A stretch of 64,000 bases of DNA from the NCBI GenBank assembly GCA_946187325.1, contig CAMHQC010000001.1, positions 62,001-126,000 of the forward strand, given 5' to 3'. Position 1 is the stretch's first letter. Each line of letters begins with the position of its first letter. The stretch is from an uncultured Clostridia bacterium. Its GTDB lineage: Bacteria; Bacillota; Clostridia; Oscillospirales; Acutalibacteraceae. The position numbers and the translations under genes are program-made. Below the pieces are notes generated by a model that had not been told where the DNA came from, made no database searches, and worked only from the letters and a program-made list of their open reading frames with translations. Shown here piece by piece: positions 40,039 to 47,295 of the stretch.

Positions 40039-43000
40039 TTGAAATATTTTTCAAAGACAGAAAACATTTTAAAAGCAAGATTTTTACCGATGCTTTTAGC
40101 TGTTTTGATCGTTGCTTCTACGTTAACGGTAGCTTTCTCCGTCACAGCCGGAGTTGACGCTTCCGCGGCAACAAGCACCGATTTCGCCGTACCCGTAGGT
40201 ACAAAGGCCCAGTCGCAGGCAAAAGACGCGTTCTGGGTTGACGCTACTTATTTTGATTATCTTTCCGATCAGGAACTTCAGAATGGTTGGCTCAAGCCTA
40301 TTCAGGCAGGTACACGTTATAACGGCTCCGAGGATAACTGGTATCCTTTCTACCAGTTTAACAGACTTATCAGCAACAACGTTGGTAACTGGACACATCC
40401 TCTTTACTTCGGTAACTTCTGTAATAACCACGACGCGTATCCCGTAATTGACGGCTCAACAGGCGAGAGAAGAACTCACGGCGGTCCTTATGATACAGCT
40501 AAACAGGGCTTAGCTAACTTTAACTACCTTGAGAATAACTCTAACGCGCTTGTAGATTATCATACTTCCGTTAAAGGCTTAGCGGATACAACGCTCCAGA
40601 ACGGCGATATTAAAAACGCCGCGGGCAACAAGATGATTTACTTCGACGCTGCCGCTTTAGGAAGAAACGCTAAGACAATTTCGTCCTCATTCCCGTTCCG
40701 TTCCAGCAAGAACGGCAAGGTTACTACTTATTCTTTCGACTCTCAGGGAGCTAAGGATAACGTATTCTTCGAGTGGGACGGTACTACTCCCAAGTCCGTA
40801 AACTACGGCCAGGGTACTACCTACGGCGTACAGGACGCGCTCAAATACTTTATGAACCCCGACGATACATACAGCGAAACAGGCAAGCCCTATAAGGACG
40901 GCACTTACTACGGAATCTATCCGTTCAATAACTCCGCCGCTACTAAGGGAAGCCGAGGCGGTAACGATAACCTCGACCACGGTTTCGGTATCAAGATGGA
41001 TATGGACTTTAAGGTTCCGAAGGACGGTCTTTTAGACGACGGCTCTCCTGTTAAGTTTACTTATACAGGCGACGACGACCTTTGGGTATATATTTCTAAA
41101 CGTGACGGCTCTAACTCCCAGCTCGTTCTCGATCTCGGCGGTAACCATAAGAAAGCTTCGGGTACCATCGACTTCAGCAAGATGGAAGCTACAGCCAGCA
41201 AAACGGCTCACGTAGGCGATACCAACAACAGCAGAGGTATTTATATCTACGATAAATACAACTGGGGAGATAATATGAAGGTTCACGCCTGGAGCAACGA
41301 CCGCGGCGGTGAATGGTACGACGTTACTAAGTGTAACGGATTCCCCGAGGCTAACGGCGAGAACGGCTCTAAGGTTAACGTTTATTACGTTTCAGCCGAC
41401 GCTAACGGCTCCGGCGGAACTAAGCTCAGCGATATGGATCAGTTCGCTGTTTGTAAGGCTAAGGACGATTGGTCCGAGACGCCTAAGAAAGACGGCACCG
41501 ACGACGCTGTTTCGGGTAAGGTTTCCGAGCATATCAATATGATGACTTATCCCGATAACCCGGCTTATACAGGCGGCGGCCCCGTAATTCCTCAGGTTGA
41601 CGGAAAAACCGAGACCGAAACTACTAACTTCGGCTTCGCTCCTCTCAACAGAACTCAGTATCAGACTCTCGACGAGAACGAAGTTTATCATATGACCATT
41701 TTCTATATGGAGAGAGGCTTAATCGAGTCCAACTGTAGTATGGCGTTCACTATGACTCCCGCTCAGAACGAGGTTGCCGTAACCAAAGAGGTTAAGTACG
41801 ACGGTCTTAACGGCGCTATCACAGACGCTGTCGGCGACGAGTTAAAGAACGAGGAGTTCAACTTCGCCGTAACAGACGGTACTAAGGAATTTGACGCTAA
41901 GCTTAAAGACGGCGAAAATACAGGCGAAGACCTTAACAATAAATACGCTTCGGGAAGCAAGCTTAAAGTAACCGAATCCTACAACTCGAACTTTACTTAT
42001 AAGACTTCCTGGCAGGTAGTAGACCTTACCGCGAATGAGAATGTCGTTGCCAAGAGCGCCGACAACGCTGATTCCAAGGCTACCGACGAGTTCGAGCTTA
42101 AAAGTTCCACGAGCGATCTCGATCCCGCTAAGATGAGGGCCGATTTTGTAAATACGGTACAGGCGGCTCCGCTCACAATCGAGAAGAGTATTATAGACAG
42201 CAACAGTCAGGCTTCCTCCGATACCGACGACTTCACATTCACTATGAAGGTCGATATCAAGGGCGGCACCGACTATAAGGCTTATCCGCTTTATTATTCG
42301 ACAGACGCTACAAACGCTAAGCAGATGAGTCAAAGCGGTGAATTTACATTCAATTCATCCGATAAGGTAACAGTTGTAGGTCTCCCCGTAGGCGCGACAT
42401 ACCAGATTACCGAGACAGATAAACAGGGCTACACAGCCGCTGAGAACCCGATTACAGGTAAAATCGCCGAGGGCGATAACAACAAGGCTTCATTTACAAA
42501 TAAACAGGATCCCACCGAGCCTCCTACAACAGTTGCTCCGACAACCGCTGAACCCACAACAGCTGAACCGACTACAGTTGAACCCACAACAGCTGAGCCG
42601 ACAACGGCTGAACCCACAACAGCAGAGCCGACTACAGAAGAACCTACCGAGCCTCCTACAACAGTCGCTCCGACAACTGTTGAACCCACAACAGTTGCTC
42701 CGACAACAGTCGCTCCCACAGATCCTGTAACCGAGCCCGCTACAGAGGTAGAGCCTACTCCCGAAATTAACAAGAAAATCGTTAATTCTAAGTACACCGA
42801 CCTCTACAGCACAGCCGCTATGCAGGAAAAGGTGACATTCGCTCTTACCTCTAAGGTAACAGGTACAACTACAAGAAAGCTCAACGGCTATACTATCGTA
42901 GATACAATGAGCGAGGGCTTTACATTTGATAAGATTAAATCCGTAACACTCGACGGTAAAAAGACTCTTACAGATTCTCAGTATAAGGTTAAGAAAACCG

Positions 43001-43656
43001 ACGAGGGCTTTGATGTAGATATTGATAAGTCGGTTCTTTCCGATAACGATTTCTACAGCTATAAGGACGTTATCGTAACTTACACAGCTACTCTCAACAA
43101 GGACGCTGTCGTAGGCTCCGAGGGCAACCCGAACAGCGATTCGCTCAAGTGGATTGACGCTGACGGCAAGGCTCACGAGAAGGACGGTAACGAGGTAGTA
43201 GTTTACACATTCCAGATTGACGTAAATAAGGTTGACTCCGAAACCGACGATCCGCTCAAGGGCGCTCAGTTCGCGGTATACGCTTCCGAGGACGACGCTA
43301 AGAACGGCGAGAACGCTATCGCTAAGGCTACATCCGACGAGGAGGGCTTAGCTTCATTCACAGGTCTTGACAAGGGTACCTACTACGTTAAGGAGACTAA
43401 GACAATCAAGGGCTACAACCTTAATACTAAAGTTTACTCCGTAAAGATTGAGCCTAAGTTCTCCGACGGCGAGCTTGAGTCTCCCGACGACGGAATTGTT
43501 GAGGTCACTATCAAGAATACTCCCGCTAAGCTTCCTAAGACAGGTATGGTTCCGACTATGATGTTCACAGGCATCGGCGCTATGCTTATCGGCGGAGCGG
43601 TTATACTCTTCCTAATCGCTTTAAGAAAGAAGAAGTATTCAAAGCTCAGCCACTAA
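40039..43656 (+). CDS. Cell-wall anchored fibro-slime/isopeptide pilin-like protein (LPKTG)
   Basis: 1205 residues from TTG 40039, eight bases after AGGAGG. Signal peptide to about residue 44. Residues 60-585 include a fibro-slime domain (DGTYYGIYPFNN, GDDDLWVYISK, LDLGGNHKKASGTIDF, YHMTIFYMERGLIESNCSMAF). Two SpaA/DUF5979-like beta domains follow (about 590-830). A Thr/Pro/Glu linker of TTAEP units spans about 835-910, then an isopeptide fimbrial domain (D2-type, KIVNSKYTDLYS), a SpaA/Cna-B domain (VDSETDDPLKGAQFAVY, YYVKETKTIKGYNL) and LPKTG at about 1170 with a membrane helix and KKKYSK tail. Codon bias suggests high expression. A sortase gene follows. It could be an adhesin or pilus shaft. 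Confidence 0.88.
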   Translation: MKYFSKTENILKARFLPMLLAVLIVASTLTVAFSVTAGVDASAATSTDFAVPVGTKAQSQAKDAFWVDATYFDYLSDQELQNGWLKPIQAGTRYNGSEDNWYPFYQFNRLISNNVGNWTHPLYFGNFCNNHDAYPVIDGSTGERRTHGGPYDTAKQGLANFNYLENNSNALVDYHTSVKGLADTTLQNGDIKNAAGNKMIYFDAAALGRNAKTISSSFPFRSSKNGKVTTYSFDSQGAKDNVFFEWDGTTPKSVNYGQGTTYGVQDALKYFMNPDDTYSETGKPYKDGTYYGIYPFNNSAATKGSRGGNDNLDHGFGIKMDMDFKVPKDGLLDDGSPVKFTYTGDDDLWVYISKRDGSNSQLVLDLGGNHKKASGTIDFSKMEATASKTAHVGDTNNSRGIYIYDKYNWGDNMKVHAWSNDRGGEWYDVTKCNGFPEANGENGSKVNVYYVSADANGSGGTKLSDMDQFAVCKAKDDWSETPKKDGTDDAVSGKVSEHINMMTYPDNPAYTGGGPVIPQVDGKTETETTNFGFAPLNRTQYQTLDENEVYHMTIFYMERGLIESNCSMAFTMTPAQNEVAVTKEVKYDGLNGAITDAVGDELKNEEFNFAVTDGTKEFDAKLKDGENTGEDLNNKYASGSKLKVTESYNSNFTYKTSWQVVDLTANENVVAKSADNADSKATDEFELKSSTSDLDPAKMRADFVNTVQAAPLTIEKSIIDSNSQASSDTDDFTFTMKVDIKGGTDYKAYPLYYSTDATNAKQMSQSGEFTFNSSDKVTVVGLPVGATYQITETDKQGYTAAENPITGKIAEGDNNKASFTNKQDPTEPPTTVAPTTAEPTTAEPTTVEPTTAEPTTAEPTTAEPTTEEPTEPPTTVAPTTVEPTTVAPTTVAPTDPVTEPATEVEPTPEINKKIVNSKYTDLYSTAAMQEKVTFALTSKVTGTTTRKLNGYTIVDTMSEGFTFDKIKSVTLDGKKTLTDSQYKVKKTDEGFDVDIDKSVLSDNDFYSYKDVIVTYTATLNKDAVVGSEGNPNSDSLKWIDADGKAHEKDGNEVVVYTFQIDVNKVDSETDDPLKGAQFAVYASEDDAKNGENAIAKATSDEEGLASFTGLDKGTYYVKETKTIKGYNLNTKVYSVKIEPKFSDGELESPDDGIVEVTIKNTPAKLPKTGMVPTMMFTGIGAMLIGGAVILFLIALRKKKYSKLSH

Positions 43657-43665
43657 TTGATTCAT

Positions 43666-43692
43666 AAAAGGACTGCTCCGGCAGTCCTTTTT
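43666..43692 (+). terminator. Intrinsic terminator of the surface-protein gene
   Basis: AAAAGGACTGC/GCAGTCCTTTT stem and T run. Confidence 0.9.
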
Positions 43693-43743
43693 AGTTCGAG
43701 GCAGGCAGTTTTCAGAAGTCTGTTAAGAGCGAAGAACACTCGT

Positions 43744-43886
43744 ACCCCTTATTAAAGGAAATTCCCCCGTTGGGGGAAATGTCAGCGAAGCTGACAAAAG
43801 GGGTGCCGCCCTCGCTTAGAGGGTCAAAATCGCTACGACCTTTAGGTCGTCGATTTTGGGGGATTAGATAGCGAAGCGGTCTATTA
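43744..43886. repeat. Multi-stem palindromic intergenic element
   Basis: An outer ACCCCTT/AAGGGGT pair encloses TTCCCCC/GGGGGAA and TGTCAGC/GCTGACA stems; CAAAATCG...CGATTTTG with ACGACC/GGTCGT and GCCCTC/GAGGG stems follow. Non-coding; looks like a MITE or REP-type element. A further fragment (GGTCCCTTTGAAAAGGGAC) lies near 43965. Confidence 0.6.
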
Positions 43887-44022
43887 GCGGGTGTTTTCTA
43901 TAAGCTTCGTAAAGAAACAACTTAATCCCTCGAAATCGGCTCACGAAGCTCGCAACAATTTCGGTCCCTTTGAAAAGGGACACGAGATTCTTCCTACACT
44001 CAATTCTCCATTCAAACTCCGT

Positions 44023-44051
44023 TTGCATTTAAGCTTTCTATGTACTATAAT
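44023..44051 (+). promoter_or_regulatory. Promoter of the sortase gene
   Basis: TTGCAT (44023-44028), 17 bp, TATAAT (44046-44051). Confidence 0.75.
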
Positions 44052-44079
44052 AGATTTAGTTTCTATCGGAGGTGAAAGC

Positions 44080-44832
44080 TTGAAAAAGGTAATTATAATT
44101 ATCGCGTCGCTTATGCTTGTTGCGGGAATCGGATTTTTGCTTTTCGAGCCTGTTTCAACCTCCGTCAACAATTACACCGCTAATAAAATTGCCGACGAGT
44201 TCGACGAAATCGTCAAAAAAGCTAAAAAAAATACCGGAAAAACTTCGAAAAAATCAGCTTCGGACACGACCTCTTCGGGCGAAAAGATTACCGCTCCGAC
44301 TAAAGAACAGCTCGACCGTCTGTTAAAGGCGAGTAAAAAGTATAACAAAAATATTTTCTCGAACCAGGGTACAGTCAGTACGAGCGACTACTCCAAGGCG
44401 GCGATTAACCTTAATAAATACGGGATTTATAATAATATTTACGGTTACGTATCTGCTCCCGCGATTAATATGAGGCTTCCGATTTACCTTGGCGCTAACG
44501 ATTCTATGCTGAACTACGGCGCGGCGCATCTTTGTAACACCTCGCTTCCTGTTAACAGCAAGAACGCTAACTGCGCGCTTGCGGGGCATTCGGGCTATAC
44601 CGGCAGGGAGCTTTTTAATAACGTAAAAAATTTAAAGACCGGCAATACCGTTACCGTAAAGAATTACTGGGGTACGATTAATTACAGGGTTATTAAAACC
44701 CATATCGTCGCTCCCGAGTACACTAACGATATCGTTATCCGCCCGAAAAAACAGCTCCTAACGCTTATTACCTGCGTATCCGCGGGCGGCGATAAGTTCA
44801 ACAGGTTTATAGCTGTGTGTAAAAAAGTTTAA
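44080..44832 (+). CDS. Sortase (class B/C-like transpeptidase)
   Basis: 250 residues from TTG 44080, right after GGAGGTGA; the frame continues upstream but over the promoter and repeat. One N-terminal membrane helix (about 4-23), a Lys/Ser-rich stalk, then the sortase barrel (about 115-250): catalytic His in ALAGHSGYTG, Cys in LTLITCVSA and Arg in KFNRFIAV. It would cleave LPKTG-type motifs and link the 1205-residue protein to the wall or to itself as a pilus; no second sortase is nearby. No C-terminal membrane helix, which typical class C pilin sortases have, so the class is left open. Confidence 0.88.
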   Translation: MKKVIIIIASLMLVAGIGFLLFEPVSTSVNNYTANKIADEFDEIVKKAKKNTGKTSKKSASDTTSSGEKITAPTKEQLDRLLKASKKYNKNIFSNQGTVSTSDYSKAAINLNKYGIYNNIYGYVSAPAINMRLPIYLGANDSMLNYGAAHLCNTSLPVNSKNANCALAGHSGYTGRELFNNVKNLKTGNTVTVKNYWGTINYRVIKTHIVAPEYTNDIVIRPKKQLLTLITCVSAGGDKFNRFIAVCKKV

Positions 44833-44869
44833 ATGACATAATTTTACGCTTTTCAAATCGGCTTGGCTG

Positions 44870-44878
44870 TGCTATACT
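44870..44878 (+). promoter_or_regulatory. Extended -10 promoter of the PAP2 gene
   Basis: TGCTATACT, with TTTCAA 16 bp upstream of the -10. Confidence 0.6.
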
Positions 44879-44911
44879 TATAGAAGAATTATTTTTAAAC
44901 CGAGGTTAGCT

Positions 44912-45451
44912 ATGTTCAGACGAGTTCAGGCGCTTGACGATAAGGTTATAGATAACATTATCAAATTCCGCTCACCCTTGAAAAACAAAATAATGATAGC
45001 TGCTTCAACCGCGGGCAACGGCGGTATGATATGGTTCGCCATATGTATGCCGTTTTTGATTTACGCGCCGTGGAGAGTTACGGGAGCGAATATAATCTTC
45101 GCGCTCGCTTTTACACAGACGCTCTGCGAGCTTATTCTAAAGCACATAGTTCGGCGCGAGCGGCCTGTATGGAAGCTTTCCGACGAAGAACAGCTTATAC
45201 ATAGACCTAAGTATTACTCTTTTCCGTCGGGACATACTTCCGCGTCGTTCTGCGTAGTTTCGGTAGCGCTTATCAGATGTTCGCCGATAACGGCGCTTGT
45301 TGTGTTTATCTGCGCGGTTATGATTGCTTTCTCGAGAGTTTACCTTAGAGTACATTACCTCTCCGACGTACTTGTCGGAATGGTTCTGGGGCTTGTGTGC
45401 GGACTGGCGAGCGTGTCGCTGTTCGAACAGCTTTTGCAGGCTATTGTTTAA
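44912..45451 (+). CDS. PAP2-family phosphatase
   Basis: 179 residues, five or six membrane segments. The three phosphatase motifs are complete: KHIVRRERPVW (about 74-84), PSGHTSASF (about 108-116) and SRVYLRVHYLSDVLVG (about 137-152) with the catalytic histidines. Likely substrates are undecaprenyl pyrophosphate or phosphatidic/phosphatidylglycerol phosphate; the sequence does not decide. Monocistronic. Confidence 0.9.
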   Translation: MFRRVQALDDKVIDNIIKFRSPLKNKIMIAASTAGNGGMIWFAICMPFLIYAPWRVTGANIIFALAFTQTLCELILKHIVRRERPVWKLSDEEQLIHRPKYYSFPSGHTSASFCVVSVALIRCSPITALVVFICAVMIAFSRVYLRVHYLSDVLVGMVLGLVCGLASVSLFEQLLQAIV

Positions 45452-45462
45452 ACAATATATAC

Positions 45463-45499
45463 AAAATCAGGGTGTAAACCGCCCTGATTTTTTCTTTTT
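45463..45499 (+). terminator. Intrinsic terminator
   Basis: AAAATCAGGG/CCCTGATTTT stem, then TTCTTTTT. Confidence 0.85.
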
Positions 45500-45556
45500 G
45501 GAATTATTAATTTTTTAAAAAATATATTTATTTTTCTTTAATGTAATTGACAAGCC

Positions 45557-45716
45557 TATATTACTATTTGTAATATAAAAACGGGTAAAAATTGCTTTAA
45601 AGAATATTGTTGAAAACTTTGCGGAGAATGTGGAAAGTTAAAAAATGTTCAAAAAGAACGCTGATAAACACTATATTCAAAAATAGTTCTTAACATTATC
45701 CACAGAGTTTTCCACA
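45557..45716. other. AT-rich region with DnaA-box-like sites
   Basis: The 426-bp gap 45452-45877 has no gene. TTATCCACA (45696-45704) is a perfect DnaA box; TTTTCCACA (45708-45716) and, on the minus strand, CTTTCCACA (45629-45637) are near matches. A dyad TATATTAC/GTAATATA (45557-45577) and GTTC-AAAAA-GAAC (45648-45660) are also present. Confidence 0.45.
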
Positions 45717-45877
45717 ATTTTGTTGAACAAAAAGAACTATACAAATAGTATATTTCTTTTTAAAAATTAATAAATCGTCTTTTAATTCCATTTAGAAATT
45801 AAAGGTTACCGTAATGTAATATTTTCATTTAAAACCGAGTTTTCTCATATACTTTACTGTTCGAAAGGAGCTTGTAT

Positions 45878-46429
45878 ATGAGGAAATCTCTTTTTAATTT
45901 TATGGAGCTTAGCGGAATAATATTCTGTATGATAACAGTCAGCCTGCTTAGAAACGTGTATACCTTTTTAAAAGGCAGTACCGCGGGGATTCTGTTCGGC
46001 TCGGTAAATTCAAGTATCTGGGAACAGCTAAAGCCTATTATCCTCGTTTATATAATGTACGGCTTAACTGAGCTTATGGTTACCCGCCCGTATTTTCGGA
46101 GGTTCGTATGCGCTAAGGCGCTCGGAGTTTACGCCTGCGTTTTGATATATATTTTGCTCGCGCGGATTATTCCCGACGGCTACAGCGAGCCGATAACGCT
46201 CGTCGCGCTGGGCGCGGGATTTGCGTTGTCAAAAGTCTTAACGCTTATGGATAAAGATATCTCGGGATTCTTTTTTGCGGCGTGTTTTATGCTGCTGCTT
46301 ATATTTATAATGTACTTTTCGTTCAGCGCTTTTCCGCCGAAGCTCGACCTCTTTCTGGATAAAGAAAGCGGTATGTACGGTATTATTCCCGATTATATTG
46401 ACATAGGAGCGCATATGCTTAGCGTTTAG
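45878..46429 (+). CDS. DUF6512-like multi-pass membrane protein
   Basis: 183 residues from ATG 45878, seven bases after AAGGAG. Five or six membrane helices. The stretch GSVNSSIWEQLKPIILVYIMYGLTE in the first loop resembles the conserved V-N-E-S-x-W-E-H-x-K motif of DUF6512 proteins. No known function. Stands alone, head of a region leading to rlmB, but a promoter before rlmB separates them. Confidence 0.65.
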   Translation: MRKSLFNFMELSGIIFCMITVSLLRNVYTFLKGSTAGILFGSVNSSIWEQLKPIILVYIMYGLTELMVTRPYFRRFVCAKALGVYACVLIYILLARIIPDGYSEPITLVALGAGFALSKVLTLMDKDISGFFFAACFMLLLIFIMYFSFSAFPPKLDLFLDKESGMYGIIPDYIDIGAHMLSV

Positions 46430-46491
46430 GGCGCAGGATGAAGGTGAATTTTGATTTAATTCTTATTAAAAATTATTAAAGGCTAAAGCTT

Positions 46492-46500
46492 TGCTATACT
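46492..46500 (+). promoter_or_regulatory. Extended -10 promoter of rlmB
   Basis: TGCTATACT; -35 poor. Confidence 0.5.
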
Positions 46501-46545
46501 ATAAAATGGTATATTATGATAACGAATTAGATAAGGAAGTAATAT

Positions 46546-47295
46546 ATGGAAAACCCGAATAAAAAAGACGATATAATTATCGGCAGAAATCCCGTCAGCG
46601 AAGCTTTAAGAGGCGGACGCGAGATTGACCGTATACTTGTAGCTAAGGGCGAGAAAAACGGCGCCGTAGTCGGTATACTCGCTAAGGCTAAGAAAAAGAA
46701 TATACCGATTAAGGAAGTCGATGTAAAAAAGCTCGACTACGCATCGGGACACTCTAACCACCAGGGCATAATCGCCTATACCGCCGTTAAGGAGTACGCT
46801 TCGGTAGACGATATTTTTAACCTCGCCGAAGAAAGAGGCGAAAAGCCGTTTATCGTCGTGCTCGACGAGATAGAAGATCCCCATAACCTAGGCGCTATTA
46901 TCCGTACCGCCGAGTGCGCGGGAGTACACGGCGTAATTATCCCGAAACGCAGAAGCGTCGGGCTGAGCTTCGCCGTGTCGAAGGCTTCGGCGGGAGCGGT
47001 CGAGTATGTGCCTGTGGCGAGGGTTACCAATATAAGTAATACTATAGAACAGCTAAAAAAACGCGGTGTGTGGGTATACGGCGCGGATATGAACGGTACC
47101 GATTATAACGACTGCGACTTTAGCGGAGCGGCAGCTCTCGTTATCGGAAACGAGGGAAAGGGTATAAGCCGTCTTGTCCGCGAAAAATGCGATGAGATTG
47201 TATCGCTTCCGATGAAGGGTAGGATTAATTCGCTTAACGCTTCGGTAGCCGCGGGAATTTTGATGTACGCGGTTGCCTCAAAAAGGATTGATTAG
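46546..47295 (+). CDS. rlmB: 23S rRNA 2'-O-methyltransferase of SpoU family (RlmB type)
   Basis: 249 residues. N-terminal substrate-binding domain IIGRNPVSEALRGGREIDRILVAKG and KKLDYASGHSNHQGIIAY; C-terminal SPOUT knot with VVLDEIEDPHNLGAIIRTAECAGVHGVI (motif 1), LVIGNEGKGISRLV (motif 2) and VSLPMKGRINSLNASVAAGI (motif 3). It methylates a 23S rRNA guanosine ribose with SAM. The stop is immediately followed by the ATG of the next gene. Confidence 0.92.
   Translation: MENPNKKDDIIIGRNPVSEALRGGREIDRILVAKGEKNGAVVGILAKAKKKNIPIKEVDVKKLDYASGHSNHQGIIAYTAVKEYASVDDIFNLAEERGEKPFIVVLDEIEDPHNLGAIIRTAECAGVHGVIIPKRRSVGLSFAVSKASAGAVEYVPVARVTNISNTIEQLKKRGVWVYGADMNGTDYNDCDFSGAAALVIGNEGKGISRLVREKCDEIVSLPMKGRINSLNASVAAGILMYAVASKRID

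Noticed and set aside
42490-43176. Long minus-strand frame opposite the surface-protein gene
   Set aside because: It is the reverse of the Thr/Pro repeat codons and has no start signal; codon pattern follows the plus-strand gene.
45452-45877. AT-rich DnaA-box region as the chromosome origin
   Set aside because: No dnaA, dnaN, rpmH or gyr genes lie near, and only one box is perfect; kept only as a DnaA-site observation.
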